From Urechis unicinctus (lineage: Eukaryota > Annelida > Polychaeta > Xenopneusta > Urechidae): 64,000 bases of DNA. The position numbers and the translations under genes are program-made. Within the stretch, counting starts at the first letter, position 1; the number at the start of each line of letters is the position of its first letter. This document shows, one piece after another, positions 26,056 to 47,939 of the stretch. The stretch lies in assembly GCA_034190875.2 (NCBI GenBank), contig CM067344.1, positions 69,427,527 to 69,491,526 on the forward strand. The letters run 5' to 3'. Under the pieces are notes generated by a model. It saw nothing but the letters and a program-made list of their open reading frames with translations. It was not told the DNA's origin and searched no databases.

Positions 26056-28350
26056 TCTGTCATTCAATCCTTAGTTATACAACCATCCTTCGCCGGAAGT
26101 TCTCTCAGTTGAGTAAATGTTTGTAGTACTTTCCCTACTCGCCAGGTGGGATATTAGGCGAAATATCATAACGTGCAAAACACTCCAGGAAGCCCAAACT
26201 AGAGGGTGCAGTGCGTATGTAGACGCCTCTGGCAGTGAGATGCCTAGAAATATGGTCAGGCGAAAACGAACACTGCCGAACGCGCTCGTTGAATAAATAG
26301 ACACGGATGCCGGCGCAACGTCCAATAGCCGCCTTCATTTTACGGACGACCATCCTCGCTATAAAAAGCGTCATAACCTAAAATCACACCTTTTCCTAGT
26401 CTTCCAAACCAAGTCTTCTGCGGATCTGCCTTAGGCAAGGCAACTCGCCCCTGGTGTTTTGTTGATCTGATGACACCTCTACAGCTCGGATGACAGAGAT
26501 CGAAAGTAGTAGATAGCGCGGAGCTGTCAGAGGCGGAGTTTCTTTGCCTAGATCTGCCTAAGCTTAGTCGTAGTCGACCACCTAGCGCACCCGTAGTCGG
26601 CTAAGTTGTATTATCCAACGACTCTTGCTTAAGGTTCATTTAATCAGGAATTCGGCTGTAAAACAATCATTATTAACCGATTCCCTGCTACTTTGGTATT
26701 TGATATCCCATCATTCCAATCATTTCGCTGGCTATTTCCATCCCCAAGCTTATTATGTCTTCCAACGAACGGTTGGACATATCATGTCCTCCGGAACGTT
26801 TGGATATATCAACATGAAATTTTGGGGAATGATAGATCAAGTTGGGACACAACTACCGATCCAGTTTGACGTGCATGCGCGGTGTTAGAGGCTTATGGGA
26901 TCGATTTTTCGTCGATTTCCCCCCCAATTTTCTGTAACTATCTCCTCCATAACTACTGCAGTTACGAACATATAAATTATCAAGCAATTATCGTAGCATG
27001 GAATAGGCGGAAAAAATACTTGTTTTCACTTTTTGTACTATATTATGACATGTGTTTTAGAGTACCTATCGCGATTTTAGCTACGAGTTCTCTCCTCGCT
27101 GATATCACTGAAACGGCTGTATTTACGCACATGAAATTTAGTCAGTATTTAGAACTTGGCCTCGTGATAATGATTGTAACAGTATTTTTAGCATTCACAG
27201 TAACAAAAAACAGTAAAAAGGACGACTATTTTCGAGGTTTTCTACTGCGTCAGCTTAGCCAGTAGGCTTTCTGCAAATGTCTAAATAGTCCAAACCTTAC
27301 GTAATCGACCAGAGACATTCATCGCAACCTCGGCTTTGCATTGACTTGGCTAAGGGGTCATGTCAAAACATCTGCTAAGGGGTCTTATCAAAACATCTAA
27401 GCGGCAGCAGCTTGTGACATCTATCCTAAAATAGTGCGCGTTACCAGGTCCCCTCGCTGACATCTGTCGTAAACGTGTCCGGCGCACATTTCAGTGTCCT
27501 CCTCTGGTACCACCGATCTTTTTGAAATAGATCGTATGACGCATCAAAAGTATCCGCGACACCCGCGGTGCTACACGTTGACAATATGGCAGGCAGCGCG
27601 AAATGTTGACATTGGCGGATGATGTTAAGTGTAACGCCGTATTTTTCTTCTGCAAAAGTTTAATATCATCATGTAAAATTATTTTAATAGAGCAATGGTT
27701 ATGGAATCGCTTAGCCCATATGAAAATAAAGTTTGTGGATTTTTTTACGTCGCTATAATAAGGGTTCTTAAGCCTTTTATGTAAGCAGTTAAAGTCTGTA
27801 TCCCTCTTATGTTTGGATTAGACTCTTTAAGTGACCTTTGCTTATTGGAAAATGAAGTGCATTTTATGGTTTCGGTGCTCAAAATGACAAAACAGTTACG
27901 AGAGATTGTATTTCAACGCCATAAAAGTATTTAATAAATAGTGTAACTGGATGTCCATTAATGACCAAGTTATCATGGATTTTTATTATTTGGCAGCGAC
28001 AATTCAACTCATTTTCATGAGCGTATATTGATAATTTTATAAGCGATCAAATGCTACCGTGGTGTACCATACTTGACTACGTGTCATGAGGCGATCAGAG
28101 AGTAGCTGCGACCCTTGCACAGCATGATATGTAGGCTGCTGTTAACAAACCAGTAAAAACTCAGCTGATATTACACCCGCTGTACTTCAAGCTTATAGAT
28201 ATAACTAGGTAGTTATATGTTCAAAATTGAATGAGCTTGCTTCGAGTGCAAACCAATTCACACTTGCTGCACGGCCTGCAAGATAATTTGACAGCGAGCG
28301 AGCAAAGCGAAAAACGATTTTTATGGGTTTTAAGATTGCACCGTATTAAC
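26056..28350. other. NDUFV1 upstream region, CpG-richer, no recognised gene
   Basis: Upstream of the NDUFV1 start. CpG content is clearly higher around 26300-26600 and 27400-27600 than in neighbouring introns, fitting a TATA-less promoter. A 127-codon plus-strand frame at 26882-27265 has hydrophobic segments (LELGLVIMIVTVFLAFTV) but no recognised family. It may be a chance ORF. Confidence 0.35.
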
Positions 28351-28358
28351 ATGAAGTC

Positions 28359-30560
28359 ATGTCGTCTTCTGATGATGATTACATAACATTGGGGCAAATT
28401 ATGTCCATGGCTATTTATTTGAGCCAATACGGGCGGGAGTTGAATCATCCAAGTCAGACTCGGAAATGTGATCAACAGAATCCACAAAAGATCTCGACGA
28501 ATGGTGAGTATAGAATACCCTTCCCAAGCTTTATTGTACTATGTTAACTGGTAAAAAATAATCGTTTGTATAAGTTACCTAGTCTGCGTCCCAGACTTCA
28601 GGTGTTCCGTTACGCTTCTCGCCCTAGAGTCTACAACAAGTCTTATAACTATAATTTCCTCTTATAGCTATATTTCTTCTTATAATACTTATAATTCTTC
28701 GTTATTTATATTTCTGCGCACTCCTTCGTATACAGGAATATTATAGCTGCTTTTAGTTGCTTGAGTGGGGACACTAGCCAGAGAAAAACACACGAGTCCA
28801 GGAGTTGAGTTTTTGATGGTTTATTCGAGTTTTAGCTTATCACCTTATCTGGAATCTCGCTCGGAATCTTGTTCAGATACTTCGTCTCTTCGCTAGGTAG
28901 CTCTCCCTGAATTCCGGCGAAGCCAGCTCTTCTATCGGGGCCCTGGGCATTGGATTACGCCCGGGACCCCACCCACAGCTGACCTCCCATTGGTTCAGGT
29001 ATAGCCGGTCCCCCTTCACAGAGGTCAACCCCAATAGCTCACTTGGGGCGTGGGCACGAAGGGTCATTGGCCAATGGGAAAAGGTACTAGACTATTTATC
29101 AGGGCCACACCCCCGTCTTAAGGGCGGGGGTTGACCCGGGCTAGTGAAACATGTCGTGCTGATAATGGAAAAGAGGGGGAGGGTTTCAAAGGTCAGAAGA
29201 GCCAGATTAGTATCATAACACAAGACAATGTCTAAAACAGGTGCGTCCGAATACTCATTAGACATGTTCGTTAATCTTCGTGACAGCCTCTGCTTGACCA
29301 ATCAACGCAAAGTTTGTGACCCGGATTGACCTTTGTTGCGCGTGTCTGGCTCATGAAACTGGCTTGTGATACGCACCCTCGGTTTTATGTGACGCCATAT
29401 ACATTGTTGCGGTGAACGTCCAATGAGAACACACTGAATGTCTTCTGGAATTAGGGGGCATCTCAGAAGTTCAAATTGGCACCACAACAAGCGCTGTAAT
29501 CGCTTAGCTGCATGATAGTATGTTTACGTTATACAGTCAGTTAAAGATACCAGATGTGTGTCTGCTTCTCTTGCCGACTGCGTGATTAAGGGTGCCGCTC
29601 AGCTGAGAGACAAAGACTCAAAAGTACCCGAGAGACACGGCTTCTGATTGGAGCATCCCTAATCTGGGATGCTAGTCAAGTTCAAGACATGTTGTCAGCA
29701 TAGACCCTGGCGCGAATATTGAATATCATTAACATGTAAACAGGGCCCGCAGCCAAGGGGCTAGGGAACTTTGACTATTAGTTACCTAATGAATTTACAC
29801 ATTCTGTAAGTTGAAGATGGGTTGTAGACAGACCTAACTACTACAACAAATAGTCCTTGGTTAGTAAATATAGCTTTGTCATTGTACCCTCAGCACATTT
29901 AATATTGTGGACAGATTTTTGCATGCAGTATATAAAGTATTTGCCTTTTACATTCATTCATTGTACCACTAATATGAAAAAATATAACTACAATGACAGT
30001 CTTATCTTTAATTATTTCTCTAACTTAAGTGTAGCTGTCAACCCTGCATCCCGATGGACACAGCCAGAGAGAGTGTGTGCGGCAGAAGTTTGGAGAAAGT
30101 GATTGCTATAATGGAGGAATGGCCATGCATCATCAAGCATCCCGGGTTCCTAGCAAACTGCCTGAACAAATATGTGCTGGAAGCGTCCAAATTTGAAATT
30201 TATTCAAACGGATGGAGGTCTCTACCAATGAGTAAGTTAGCCACTATAGCTACCAAAAAGGACAGTTTGAGGTTGAACAATCATATTTATTGCTGAGGGA
30301 ACATCAATCCAGCTGTGTAAAATATACAGTGTTCACATTGATAAACTTCAATATATTTCCCATAGCCATGAATAAATAACAACAAAAGTAACAGGAAATC
30401 CAGAAGCAGAGCTTGCAATACAATTACAAAGTTAGGGAATGGTCGACAAAGGACAATTGTTTTTGCTGGCAGCCTGTGTGGTAACAGCTATTAGAGAATC
30501 TTTTCCTGACCCGGGCGGCAAATAGACAGGTTATCTACAATGGAGCTGAAGAAGATTTCT
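28359..30560 (+). pseudogene. P2X7 C-terminal (ballast) domain-like gene, decayed copy 1
   Basis: Exon 1 remnant at 28359-28503 starts MSSSDDDYITLGQ, close to MSSSDEDYKTLLG in copy 2 at 36419. Exon 2 is 30030-30231 with CSCQPC and EEWPCIIKHPGFLANCLNKY, matching the zinc-cysteine and HPGF..CL core of the P2RX7 cytosolic domain. Exon 3 remnant at about 30430-30560 has ACVVTAIRESFPDPGGK, matching the family end (human LPSCCRWRIRKEFPKSEGQY). Damage: the exon 2 acceptor and phase no longer join exon 1, the ECxCC motif is altered, exon 3 has a frame change, and TAG replaces the expected Tyr codon. A 1.2 kb transposon sits in intron 1. No transmembrane channel part is present. Judged non-functional. 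Confidence 0.7.
28580..29777 (-). mobile_element. TAGTC-family TIR transposon, copy A
   Basis: Non-coding, 1198 bp, bounded by TAGTCTGCGTCCCAGACT and AACTTTGACTA. It is flanked by 9-bp direct repeats TAAGTTACC (28571-28579) and TTAGTTACC (29778-29786), one mismatch. It is inverted relative to copies B and C. Compared with B it holds extra sequence at about 28760-29160 resembling the end of the LTR at 46381-46758 (AATAAAC.ATCA, CTCCTGGAC), probably a nested solo LTR. Confidence 0.85.
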
Positions 30561-31079
30561 TGGTCAGGTTGAATTGCCACCTGTGAGCACCTACAAGAAG
30601 ATCCTTTTCAGGTTTCTGGTGGTGGGATATTCCTTTCCTCTGCAAGGACCTCAGCTTGGGTATTTTTGTCTGAGATCAAGCATCTCAGCAATGAACGATG
30701 TACATAGTCTGATGCAAATCCATGTTATTCATATATTATGGTAGTCATATTATAAATCAGTTATATTATATGCCCATATTGAATAGGGTAACAATGATTG
30801 TGCATCTGTAACTTATTTAGGGTAACAATGTTTGTGTTTCATCTGTACACTTACTTTTTACTGGGCTTCGGTGAATAGGAATGTCATTGGGACTGACCTC
30901 CTTAACAGCTTTGTTCGAGTTTTCATTTTAGAATAACTGCTGCATCTGCACACACTAAAAGTAAGAATTAAAACTTAAACACATAATTCTAAAAAGAACA
31001 TTACAACTGTCACTCCACAAATGTGCGAAACTTCCATACAACCCCAATTCACAAAGGAATTTCAAAATATGTTATTTGG

Positions 31080-31260
31080 TATTTCCTGGCCTCCATGGTG
31101 GGATGGGGATAGAGGACACTCTTTGGTGCGAAGAATGTGACCATGTTGTGAAACGATTCTAGGCTTGATGTCTGCTCTGATAGGGAGAGGCTGCCATAGG
31201 AGATGCTTGCTGGAAACTATCAATTCCAACTCTTTGTGTGGCTTCGATCCTATTTATGGT
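31080..31260. repeat. Segment shared with 38860-39030 (tandem-duplicated module)
   Basis: Both segments share GCGAAGAAT, TTGTGGAA/TTGTGAAA, GTTTGCTTG/GATGCTTGC and TTGTGTGGCTTTGATCC/TTGTGTGGCTTCGATCC in order. On the minus strand both begin GSKPHKE.ELIV.SKHLL, so they may be a further exon of the THAP gene. This supports duplication of the whole P2X7C-THAP block with an offset of about 8 kb. Confidence 0.6.
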
Positions 31261-31499
31261 TCACACATATATCAATACAGATTTATCTGTCCCCTCAGCT
31301 GCCAATACCATTTCATTTACTACCTGCATGACGAGAAACAGCTGGATTGATATACTGGCATCTTGGTGATAAATTCATCAACATCTTAATAAGTATAAGT
31401 CAACAGGTCAAGACTAGCCTAAAGGTTCAGCCAACGGATCTCACCTGTTGTCGTTGCCTTTTCTCCTAGGCTCTCCGTCGCTTAGTTTGACTGTCATCG

Positions 31500-31765
31500 A
31501 CTCCAATGTGGCTAAAGAGAATCGGTATAACTTCATTTCTAACCTAGGTTTCTTAGGAAATCCTTAAATTTTGAGCAGCTCTGGGTCAGTCTCATAAGCA
31601 CCATTCTCGAAATGATCAGAATATAAAACTGTCGTAAGGGTCTTTACGCTCGACTTTCGTCATCCATATGCGGCGCATTTTGCTGTCTTTCGGAAACCGA
31701 AAAAAACTCACGCCTGACTTCTCATTGTTCCGACACAGAACGCACAACAATAAGGCATTATCCAC
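31500..31765 (-). pseudogene. THAP zinc-finger gene remnant, copy 1
   Basis: THAP is a C2CH DNA-binding domain found in transposases and domesticated regulators. The minus strand reads CVLCRNNEKSGVSFFRFPKD then SKMRRIWMTKV, the typical THAP start, then after a frame change SDHFENGAYETDPELLKI and a stop. Relative to copy 2 (39506-39831) the initiator frame (MPYCC) is out of register, the Cys of the C-x-x-H pair is lost, and a TAA interrupts the end. It lies convergent to P2X7C-like copy 1. Confidence 0.65.
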
Positions 31766-32409
31766 ACCAAGAAAAGCACAAGACCGTGAAAAAAGAAGAG
31801 TAATTAAGTCACATGCTGTCACACAACCGTGAAGCCTGAAGATGGCGAGGAATATTCGCAAACAGCGTGTGTGACGTCACTGTCCGTAAATTCACGAATT
31901 TTACCGAGATATATTTTGACAGATTCGACGTGGAAAATGTAAATTTCAAAAAATGGAATAAAAAAAATAATTGTATTTGACATTTCAACTATCAGACTTG
32001 AAAACAAGTAATATCAGTGACAGAGGGACTTTTGTATTCGTTTGGTACCCGACTAAAAATTAAACAAATTAATGGTTTCGCCTATTTATTACAAAAACAA
32101 ACCTGCATTAAACTTGACTTTGTTATTCTTGCTTTAGTCACATGACTACAAAGGTTATTGTCCCAGCTGCTATAGCTACTTTTCAATCGGCACTTGATCA
32201 AGAGCCGACAAAAGGTAAACAAGAGGAAATGGACACACATAGGAAAATAAAATTAATAAAGAGATATCAAAAAAATTATTAGAGTATATCAATTGTACTG
32301 TATTTGCCTTAGTTGCATACGACCGCACGACCTGTAATCCGACCCACTTTGTGGGGCTGTGCTTTTGGTAGGGTTCCAGCAGAGCCCTACCATTTTCTGG
32401 TTGATGTGT

Positions 32410-32846
32410 GTGCGTGCGTAATGTGAAATATCATACCGTTGGCTCCAATCGACCGTCCACAATGTATGCCACCCTTCTAGTAGTCATTATTCTTACAAAC
32501 CACGAACATATCGTGTATCATTTTAGAGAAGTTATAACATCGACATGGACTGGGACCTTGTTTTGTGAGGAGGCGAAGCTGGTCGTAATTCCATTCACCA
32601 TCGTTAAAGTATTATGAACCTGATTAAAACCCATACGTCGTAAAAAGCGTTATCAAACAGAACAGTATTTATTTGGGTCGTAGATGAGAGGCCAGCGTGC
32701 TGCGTCGCTGTTTGACTTCTAATGAGCTGTTTATACTGGCTGGGCCTATTCCTAGTATCCGGCCTACGGGTTGGGACCTAGTGGGGGGAAATTCCAGCCC
32801 GTCCAAATCGACGACTGGAGAAATGACGGGTCTCTGGCTAAGACCC
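32410..32846 (-). mobile_element. Inverse partial copy of the element at 22649
   Basis: The reverse complement aligns over about 430 bp with 22649-23090, for example AAATAAATACTGTTCTGTTT, ATGATACACGATATGTTCG and the end GGGTCTTAGCCAGAGACCC. The terminal CA is missing at 32846. No coding content. Confidence 0.8.
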
Positions 32847-32876
32847 AGTAGTGACGTCACCAAAGGGTTGGACAAT

Positions 32877-33789
32877 GGGGTCCGCCGAAGAGTGTTTGAG
32901 CGATACGGATAGTTTTAACGACGATCTCGACGGTTTACTTTGAGGACGAAATTAATCACAATGCTCCATCACAGTCATCAGATCAAATTGATGGAAAAAC
33001 TGAGATTAAACCGTATCAGTTTGAACCGGAGCACGAAGAGGATTCCGGCGCATTGATGTTGGCCGAGCCGTCAGAAGAAAATCACTATAGTTTCGATCCC
33101 GCTACACATTTGATTCCTGATTGTCGCCCGTCTCTAACGTTTGACTACACATTCTGTCGGTTAGCAGCTAGTTCAAAGACGACATGGCTAGACAAGGTAT
33201 AGATGATAACGGCTCTGCTGGGCTCTTTTTCCCGCAACTACCGAGCATTTTGTTTAGATAATAATTCACGGTTCTGTGTTTTGAGTTTAGCAAGTGCTCC
33301 GCTTGCTATATGTAAAATTCTATACCAGATAAATCAGATGCATAAAATGCTGAAAAGGTATTTCATTGAAGTATGTACATTAACAACTTAGACATTTTGA
33401 CATGTTGAATACATTTTCCACAATTAAATTATTCTGAACTCCACCAACGATCCATGCTATTGTATTCTTTCAAGTGTACTTGCTCTCGCTGCACGCAAAC
33501 GCTCACTGCCACATGATATGAGTACTGTTATGAAATCCCTCAGGTTCAAAAAGTGATGGCTGACTTGAATGAGTCAAATGAACTGCCTGCCGCTCCTGTC
33601 ACATGTATTATACATCACCCCGGTTTTGATGGGGTGTGTCTCAATCCGTGGGCGGTCAACCAGCTTCTCTGCGGACCCCAGTCGGCGACCACTCGCGCAG
33701 CGGACGGTGCGGCCTATATACTGACCAGATGTCGTTCATTTCTGTCAGTGGCTTTTAACGAGGCCTTACTCTCCAAGCCCCAATTGTAA
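32877..33789 (+). pseudogene. P2X7 C-terminal domain-like gene fragment, third copy
   Basis: The ATG at 32877 opens MGSAEECLSDTDSFNDDLDG, then a one-base frame change leads into FEDEINH...KPYQFEPEHEED, the acidic N-terminal part of this family. A second exon-like block at 33550-33700 reads VTCIIHHPGFDGVCLNPW, the conserved HPGF..CLN core. The zinc-cysteine block and the C-terminal LPSC block are missing. It ends 45 bp before the globin start codon and is more diverged than copies 1 and 2. Confidence 0.6.
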
Positions 33790-33834
33790 ACCGACCGTGA
33801 CGACACTTAAATATATCCGCAAGAAGAAACCAGG

Positions 33835-43512
<9,678 letters not shown>

Positions 43513-43830
43513 CTTTTCTGTCTACTTTCGACGGCTAGCTTATTTTGTTACAGTCTGTTATCTTATTTTACACTACATGGTGAAGTTGATTAACCATCCT
43601 CATGCCATGAACAATGATGAAGTGCACCAGTACAGAATGCATAACTGTTTATTTTATGAAAATACACGAGTGTATTATAGTTCTTGTTGTGTATGAAGAG
43701 AGTGAAATCCTATCATACTGCTGTTTTGTAATGTGTAGTTCAGATAGAATATTGTTCTGTAGTAGTATGTGGCAAATAACAATGTTTAAGTGCACCAGTA
43801 CAGAATATTATATATATAATTATATATACT

Positions 43831-43985
<155 letters not shown>

Positions 43986-44319
43986 TCAGCTCATTGTGGA
44001 ATAACAGAAAACTAAATTGCAGATACAGAAGCCAAAAGTTCTCTTTCAAACTCTTTTACTCAAGATATTTCAATAGATTAAAACATTCATTACTCTTTGA
44101 TAAATAAATATATTCTACAAACTTGGCAAGGAAAGTGGAACAACACCACCTCTACCCTTAAAATACTAAAACCCATTTATGCCTCTTCATGCCCAGGTAT
44201 CATTTTTACGTAATAAGCACCAAATTTCATTGATAGTGGTACATGGCCAAAGCTGCCAAAACCACTCTTATTTTGAAATAACAACAACAACAAATAGGCT
44301 AATATCTGTTATCCGGCCT

Positions 44320-44432
44320 GCGAGACGCGGACGGTTTGGCAGGTAGACGGTCTTTAGGGGAAAATTCCAGCCTGTCCAAATCGACGATCACCACCACACT
44401 GGACGGGTGGACGGGGCTTAGACCCTGTATTT
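44320..44432. mobile_element. Fragment of the CAGGG/CCCTG element family
   Basis: Shares AATTCCAGCC(C/T)GTCCAAATCGACGA with 32790-32815 and ends GGACGGGGCTTAGACCCTG, the end type of the element at 22649-24194. Confidence 0.65.
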
Positions 44433-44899
44433 GAGCAGGTGGTGTTGACCTGACTCCAACGGTGGGCTATGTGCGAGTAACTTCTGGCCCCATGATGCTT
44501 ATCTTAATCTCAAAGTTTCTTTGTTTTCCTTTAATGTGTATGATCAGCCTTTACCTTGCTCTGCAGTTGCTAATAACTTGGGTGGAGATAGAACATTATG
44601 ACTGTATGTTGCTGCCACCTATCAGCAGAGCCGATGATAGCACTGCCATCTTCAGGCGCTGACAGGTAATGTTCAAATACAAAATGGCTGCCAACTCATT
44701 TGTCATTACAATGTAGTACATGTGTTCATGTCATTTTAAGTGTTTTAAACAAATGGAAGTTGTTCCTATCTAGAACCTGGTGGCACTCCGAGGTCGTCGA
44801 ATATGCGCTTATGAACCGCAATTATTGTGCTGGAAAGAGCTGTTGTTTGTAACTTCCTCACTACTGCATACTCTGTTGTGTAGTCGGTCTTCTTGTAAA

Positions 44900-46144
44900 T
44901 GGAATTATTAGGATCCTACCCTCGTCCAATGGGTCGTCGGGACGTCGTGTGGAATTATTTCTTCCCTCATCTGGGAGTCCTGGTATTTCTGAAGCATCCG
45001 TTGATTATGTTTTTAATCTGCTGGTTGATACCTGGCCAGAGAATAGTGTCTCGAGCTCTCAATTGCCAAGATGCTCTGTGTGTCGCTTGTCCAAGATATA
45101 TTCTCGCATAACAGTCGGGATAATGATTCGGAATCCTTACAGAATGAGGCCTGTTTCTATCGTGATCTCGTCCCGATAATCCCAAAATGGTCTTGTGCTG
45201 TGTTCAGTCTCCTTGGTGGTTTTTGGCCATCCTGCCATCATTTGTGATTTTAGAGCTTGTTACACGTTTGCTGTTGATCTACTAGCCTTTGTGGGGCGAA
45301 ACTGATGAAATCTTGTTCGGCATCTTGTGCAGATATCTTGATAAGTTCTTGAGCTTGGCTTTATCCACACATACTCAGAGTGTGCCATCGCTTTTGGTTG
45401 AAAAAGCGAAGCCACTGCACCACTCTGTATGCTGAGCTACCCGACGGAAAACGCCGAGTTCCTCCATTTTGTTAGTCAAGGTCCCCTAGCCTGATGGCTG
45501 CGGGCGCTGTTTACATGTTACTGATATTCAATAGTCTCGCCATCAGTCTAGGGCACGATAGCGTCTTGAATTGGACGGGCATCCCAGATTTGGGATGCCC
45601 CATAATTCCAGAAGACATTCAATGTGTTCTCATTGGACGCAGACCACAACAATGTACATGACGTCACATAAAACCGAGAGTGCGTATCACAAGCCAGTTT
45701 CATGAGCCAGACACGCGCAATTAAGTTCAATCCAGGTCAAAACCTTTTCGTTGATTTGTCACGAAGATTAACGAACGTGTTTAATGAATATTCGGACGCG
45801 CCAGTTTAAGATATTGTCTTGTCGTAGACTCTAGGGCGAGAAGCGTAGCAGACTACCATTTTGTCCAACTCTGCTTTTATTTTCTTGTGTATCGGATACT
45901 TCCGTGGCGAATCAATGTACGGCTCCGCATCCTCTTTTAGGACTAATTTAGCTTCAACGTACTCTCCAAGGTCACCCAGACGGTCAAACTGGTCGGGGTA
46001 TAGCCTTTTCAAGTCACTCACGACATTGAGTTGCTCTTTTGTAGGCCATTCGCTTGCTTGCTGGTGCGGATTTCTGTTCTCAAGTCCACGGTTTGAAAGC
46101 GATATATATCCAATTTCGGTCACAATACGGGAGGGTTCTTCCAC
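44900..46144 (-). pseudogene. Ty3/gypsy pol remnant (RT start, integrase zinc domain)
   Basis: The minus strand encodes the segment just before reverse transcriptase (DQFDRLGDLG, then PRKYPIH and KAELDKM at 45840-46000). Across an inserted transposon it continues as the RT start (ELGV...TEWCSGFAFSTKSDG, 45360-45460). Near 44990-45110 is an integrase zinc-domain core (RARDTILWPGINQQI). The catalytic RT core is deleted and several frame changes occur, so it is dead. Identification rests on family motifs. Confidence 0.7.
45473..45855 (+). mobile_element. TAGTC-family TIR transposon, copy C, inserted in gypsy pol
   Basis: A 383 bp element from TAGTCAAGGTCCCC to GTAGCAGACTA with a perfect 9-bp target duplication CCATTTTGT (45464-45472 and 45856-45864). 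Removing it rejoins the gypsy RT reading frame region, which confirms both borders. It shares two long blocks with copy B. Confidence 0.9.
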
Positions 46145-46380
46145 GGGTCTCTTTTAAGGGTAAACAATTGATCAGTTCCTTTGTACAAAGATAGCACATT
46201 AACATTGTCTTTTTTATATGCACGTGCGTTTTGTTTATGTATGCTAATGAGCCTCTTACTGGCGTGGCGCCATCCGCATGTAATCTACATTTTTTCAAGT
46301 AATTTGTTCGCACAGAATCCATGATAAACTATATCACTGTGGTCTTGAAGGCTTGATTCATATACCCACTGCTGCCACCA

Positions 46381-46758
46381 TGTTATATTCTGTCCTATAT
46401 GTCCTATATTTAATTACTTCACAACAACTGTTATGATACTTTTCTAGCTATAAATCTTCCCCTACCCCTTCCCTTAATTATTAGCACGATATGGCCTGCG
46501 CCAAATCTCATTGGTTAATGGCTAACGAGACGCGCGCCATGCGGACCCGTTAGGCCAGAGGCCATGGTCCTGTGACGTAGGCTGGTCAAATTCCTCACGG
46601 GAAACCAACTACTGGGAGCACTATATAACCAGCCCGCTCATGTCATTATGAGGAGAATATCAAGCTAAGAAATTCTGTAGACTCTGACCGAGATCCCAAC
46701 AAAGCTACATTGGTAAAATTTAATAAACAATCACAACTCTACTCCTGGACCCTTGTCA
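46381..46758 (-). mobile_element. LTR of a gypsy-like element
   Basis: The segment runs TGTTATATTC to CCCTTGTCA (TG...CA). Read on the minus strand it is followed directly by TGGTGGCAGCAGTGGG (46380-46365), a primer-binding-like start, and then by the pol remnant, giving a coherent minus-strand 5' end with gag mostly deleted. Against this, CTATATAAC (about 46640) and AATAAA (about 46725) read as promoter and poly(A) signals on the plus strand. On that side TGGTGCTAGGATCGAAC is complementary to a tRNA 3' end. Orientation is therefore uncertain. Confidence 0.55.
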
Positions 46759-46785
46759 TTTCTCTGGTGCTAGGATCGAACTCAG

Positions 46786-46858
46786 GTCTCAGTAGCTCAG
46801 TGGTAGAGCGATCTGCACGGTCAGCAGAGGGTCCTGGGTTCGAATCCCAGCTAAGACA
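46786..46858 (+). other. tRNA-like sequence, probably a SINE head or degenerate tRNA
   Basis: Box A TAGCTCAGTGG and box B GGTTCGAATCC are both perfect. A cloverleaf forms with one mismatch in the acceptor stem, a perfect D stem, a TCTGC/GCAGA anticodon stem and a perfect T stem. Two nucleotides instead of one separate the D and anticodon stems and position 33 is C rather than U, which argues against a working tRNA (apparent anticodon GGT). It abuts the LTR. Confidence 0.55.
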
Positions 46859-47777
46859 TATTCACCTGGTCTCAAAATAGCAACAGTAACATAACAAGAG
46901 CATTCCTTGAAAACGCACATACAATGTTAAGTGCAATCTCATGGTATATTTCGATCTGAATTATTATCAGGAATTGCTCAAAAAAGGCTGATATGTCTGA
47001 GATCCGTGGTTTTATAAGAGAAATTGGATTATCTTACATATTTTAACCAATGTAACATTTTTAAAGATTTCAATTCAAAATGTACCCGAGGGTTAAATTT
47101 TAGTTTATATTTCACTTAATTACGTCTTATATGTGAATATTCCCCACCTTTGCGCCATTTGACACACTCGTGATGGTGCGCCAGTAAACCTTCACTTACC
47201 TTATCTTCGTAAAATAGGCACACTACCCATGTAGAGGGAGCAACCGTAGCCAGTTTACATTCTCTTTCTGATGACTCAATGACTGTCAAGTGAATGATAC
47301 TGATTTTTATACTTATACGCAATGTGGGGTTTGTTGCTAACTTAGAGACAATTTCACGAGTTCGCCATCTGACTGGTCTGCTACGCCTACACGTTATGAG
47401 TCACTAGAACCGTATGCAGTCCATCCCGAGCTTCAATAAGGTTGCCACGGTTTGGACGATGGGATTTGCTAATAGTTAAGGAACAAATAACATTTAAGTG
47501 AATCAAAAGTTAAGGAATTGTTTTAAAACAATCGGAACCACGAGATCATGACGCAGGTTTATTACTGCAACAAACAAGCATTGTAAATGCAGAGATTAAC
47601 GACAAACCGCATTAAAAACTTTAAGCCACAACTTATGCCATCTGTTCATCAACAGATATAATTGAGTTGATTCTTAAGGGACATTCCACTGATCCATTGT
47701 CCCCAATCCATTCACATTACTGAAACTGTTTCGGCTGACCGCCATGGGTCAGAGTTAACCAGTCCTTGTTCTCTCGT
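46859..47777. other. Intergenic sequence before the transporter pair
   Basis: No recognised gene. A minus-strand block at about 47200-47300 (CKLATVAPSTWVVCLFYEDK followed by a GTAAGT donor) looks exon-like but matches no family I know. Confidence 0.3.
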
Positions 47778-47939
47778 TTAAGATGGATCTTCCAAGACCT
47801 TCCCTGAGTCTTTCGTAAACCACTGCATTCCCGATTTCAGCAAGAAGATGTTGAGACCAAAGACAATAGCCAAAAGGCCAATCCACTGAGAACATAGTAA
47901 CCAAGGCCGATAAAGATATAGAGTATCAAACATTTTCGG

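Noticed and set aside
26135..26374. MTLFIARMVVRKMKAAIGR frame as the NDUFV1 presequence
   Set aside because: It looks like a targeting peptide, but no donor joins exon 2 in phase; 26055-26010 joins perfectly.
26882..27265. Possible membrane protein gene of 127 codons
   Set aside because: No recognised homologue, no supporting splice or UTR features; kept only as a note in the region entry.
46786..46858. Functional tRNA-Thr(GGT)
   Set aside because: C at position 33, an extra base before the anticodon stem and an acceptor mismatch; adjacent to transposon DNA.
47116..47322. Exon-like block STWVVCLFYEDK followed by GTAAGT
   Set aside because: A single isolated candidate without recognised family or partner exon.
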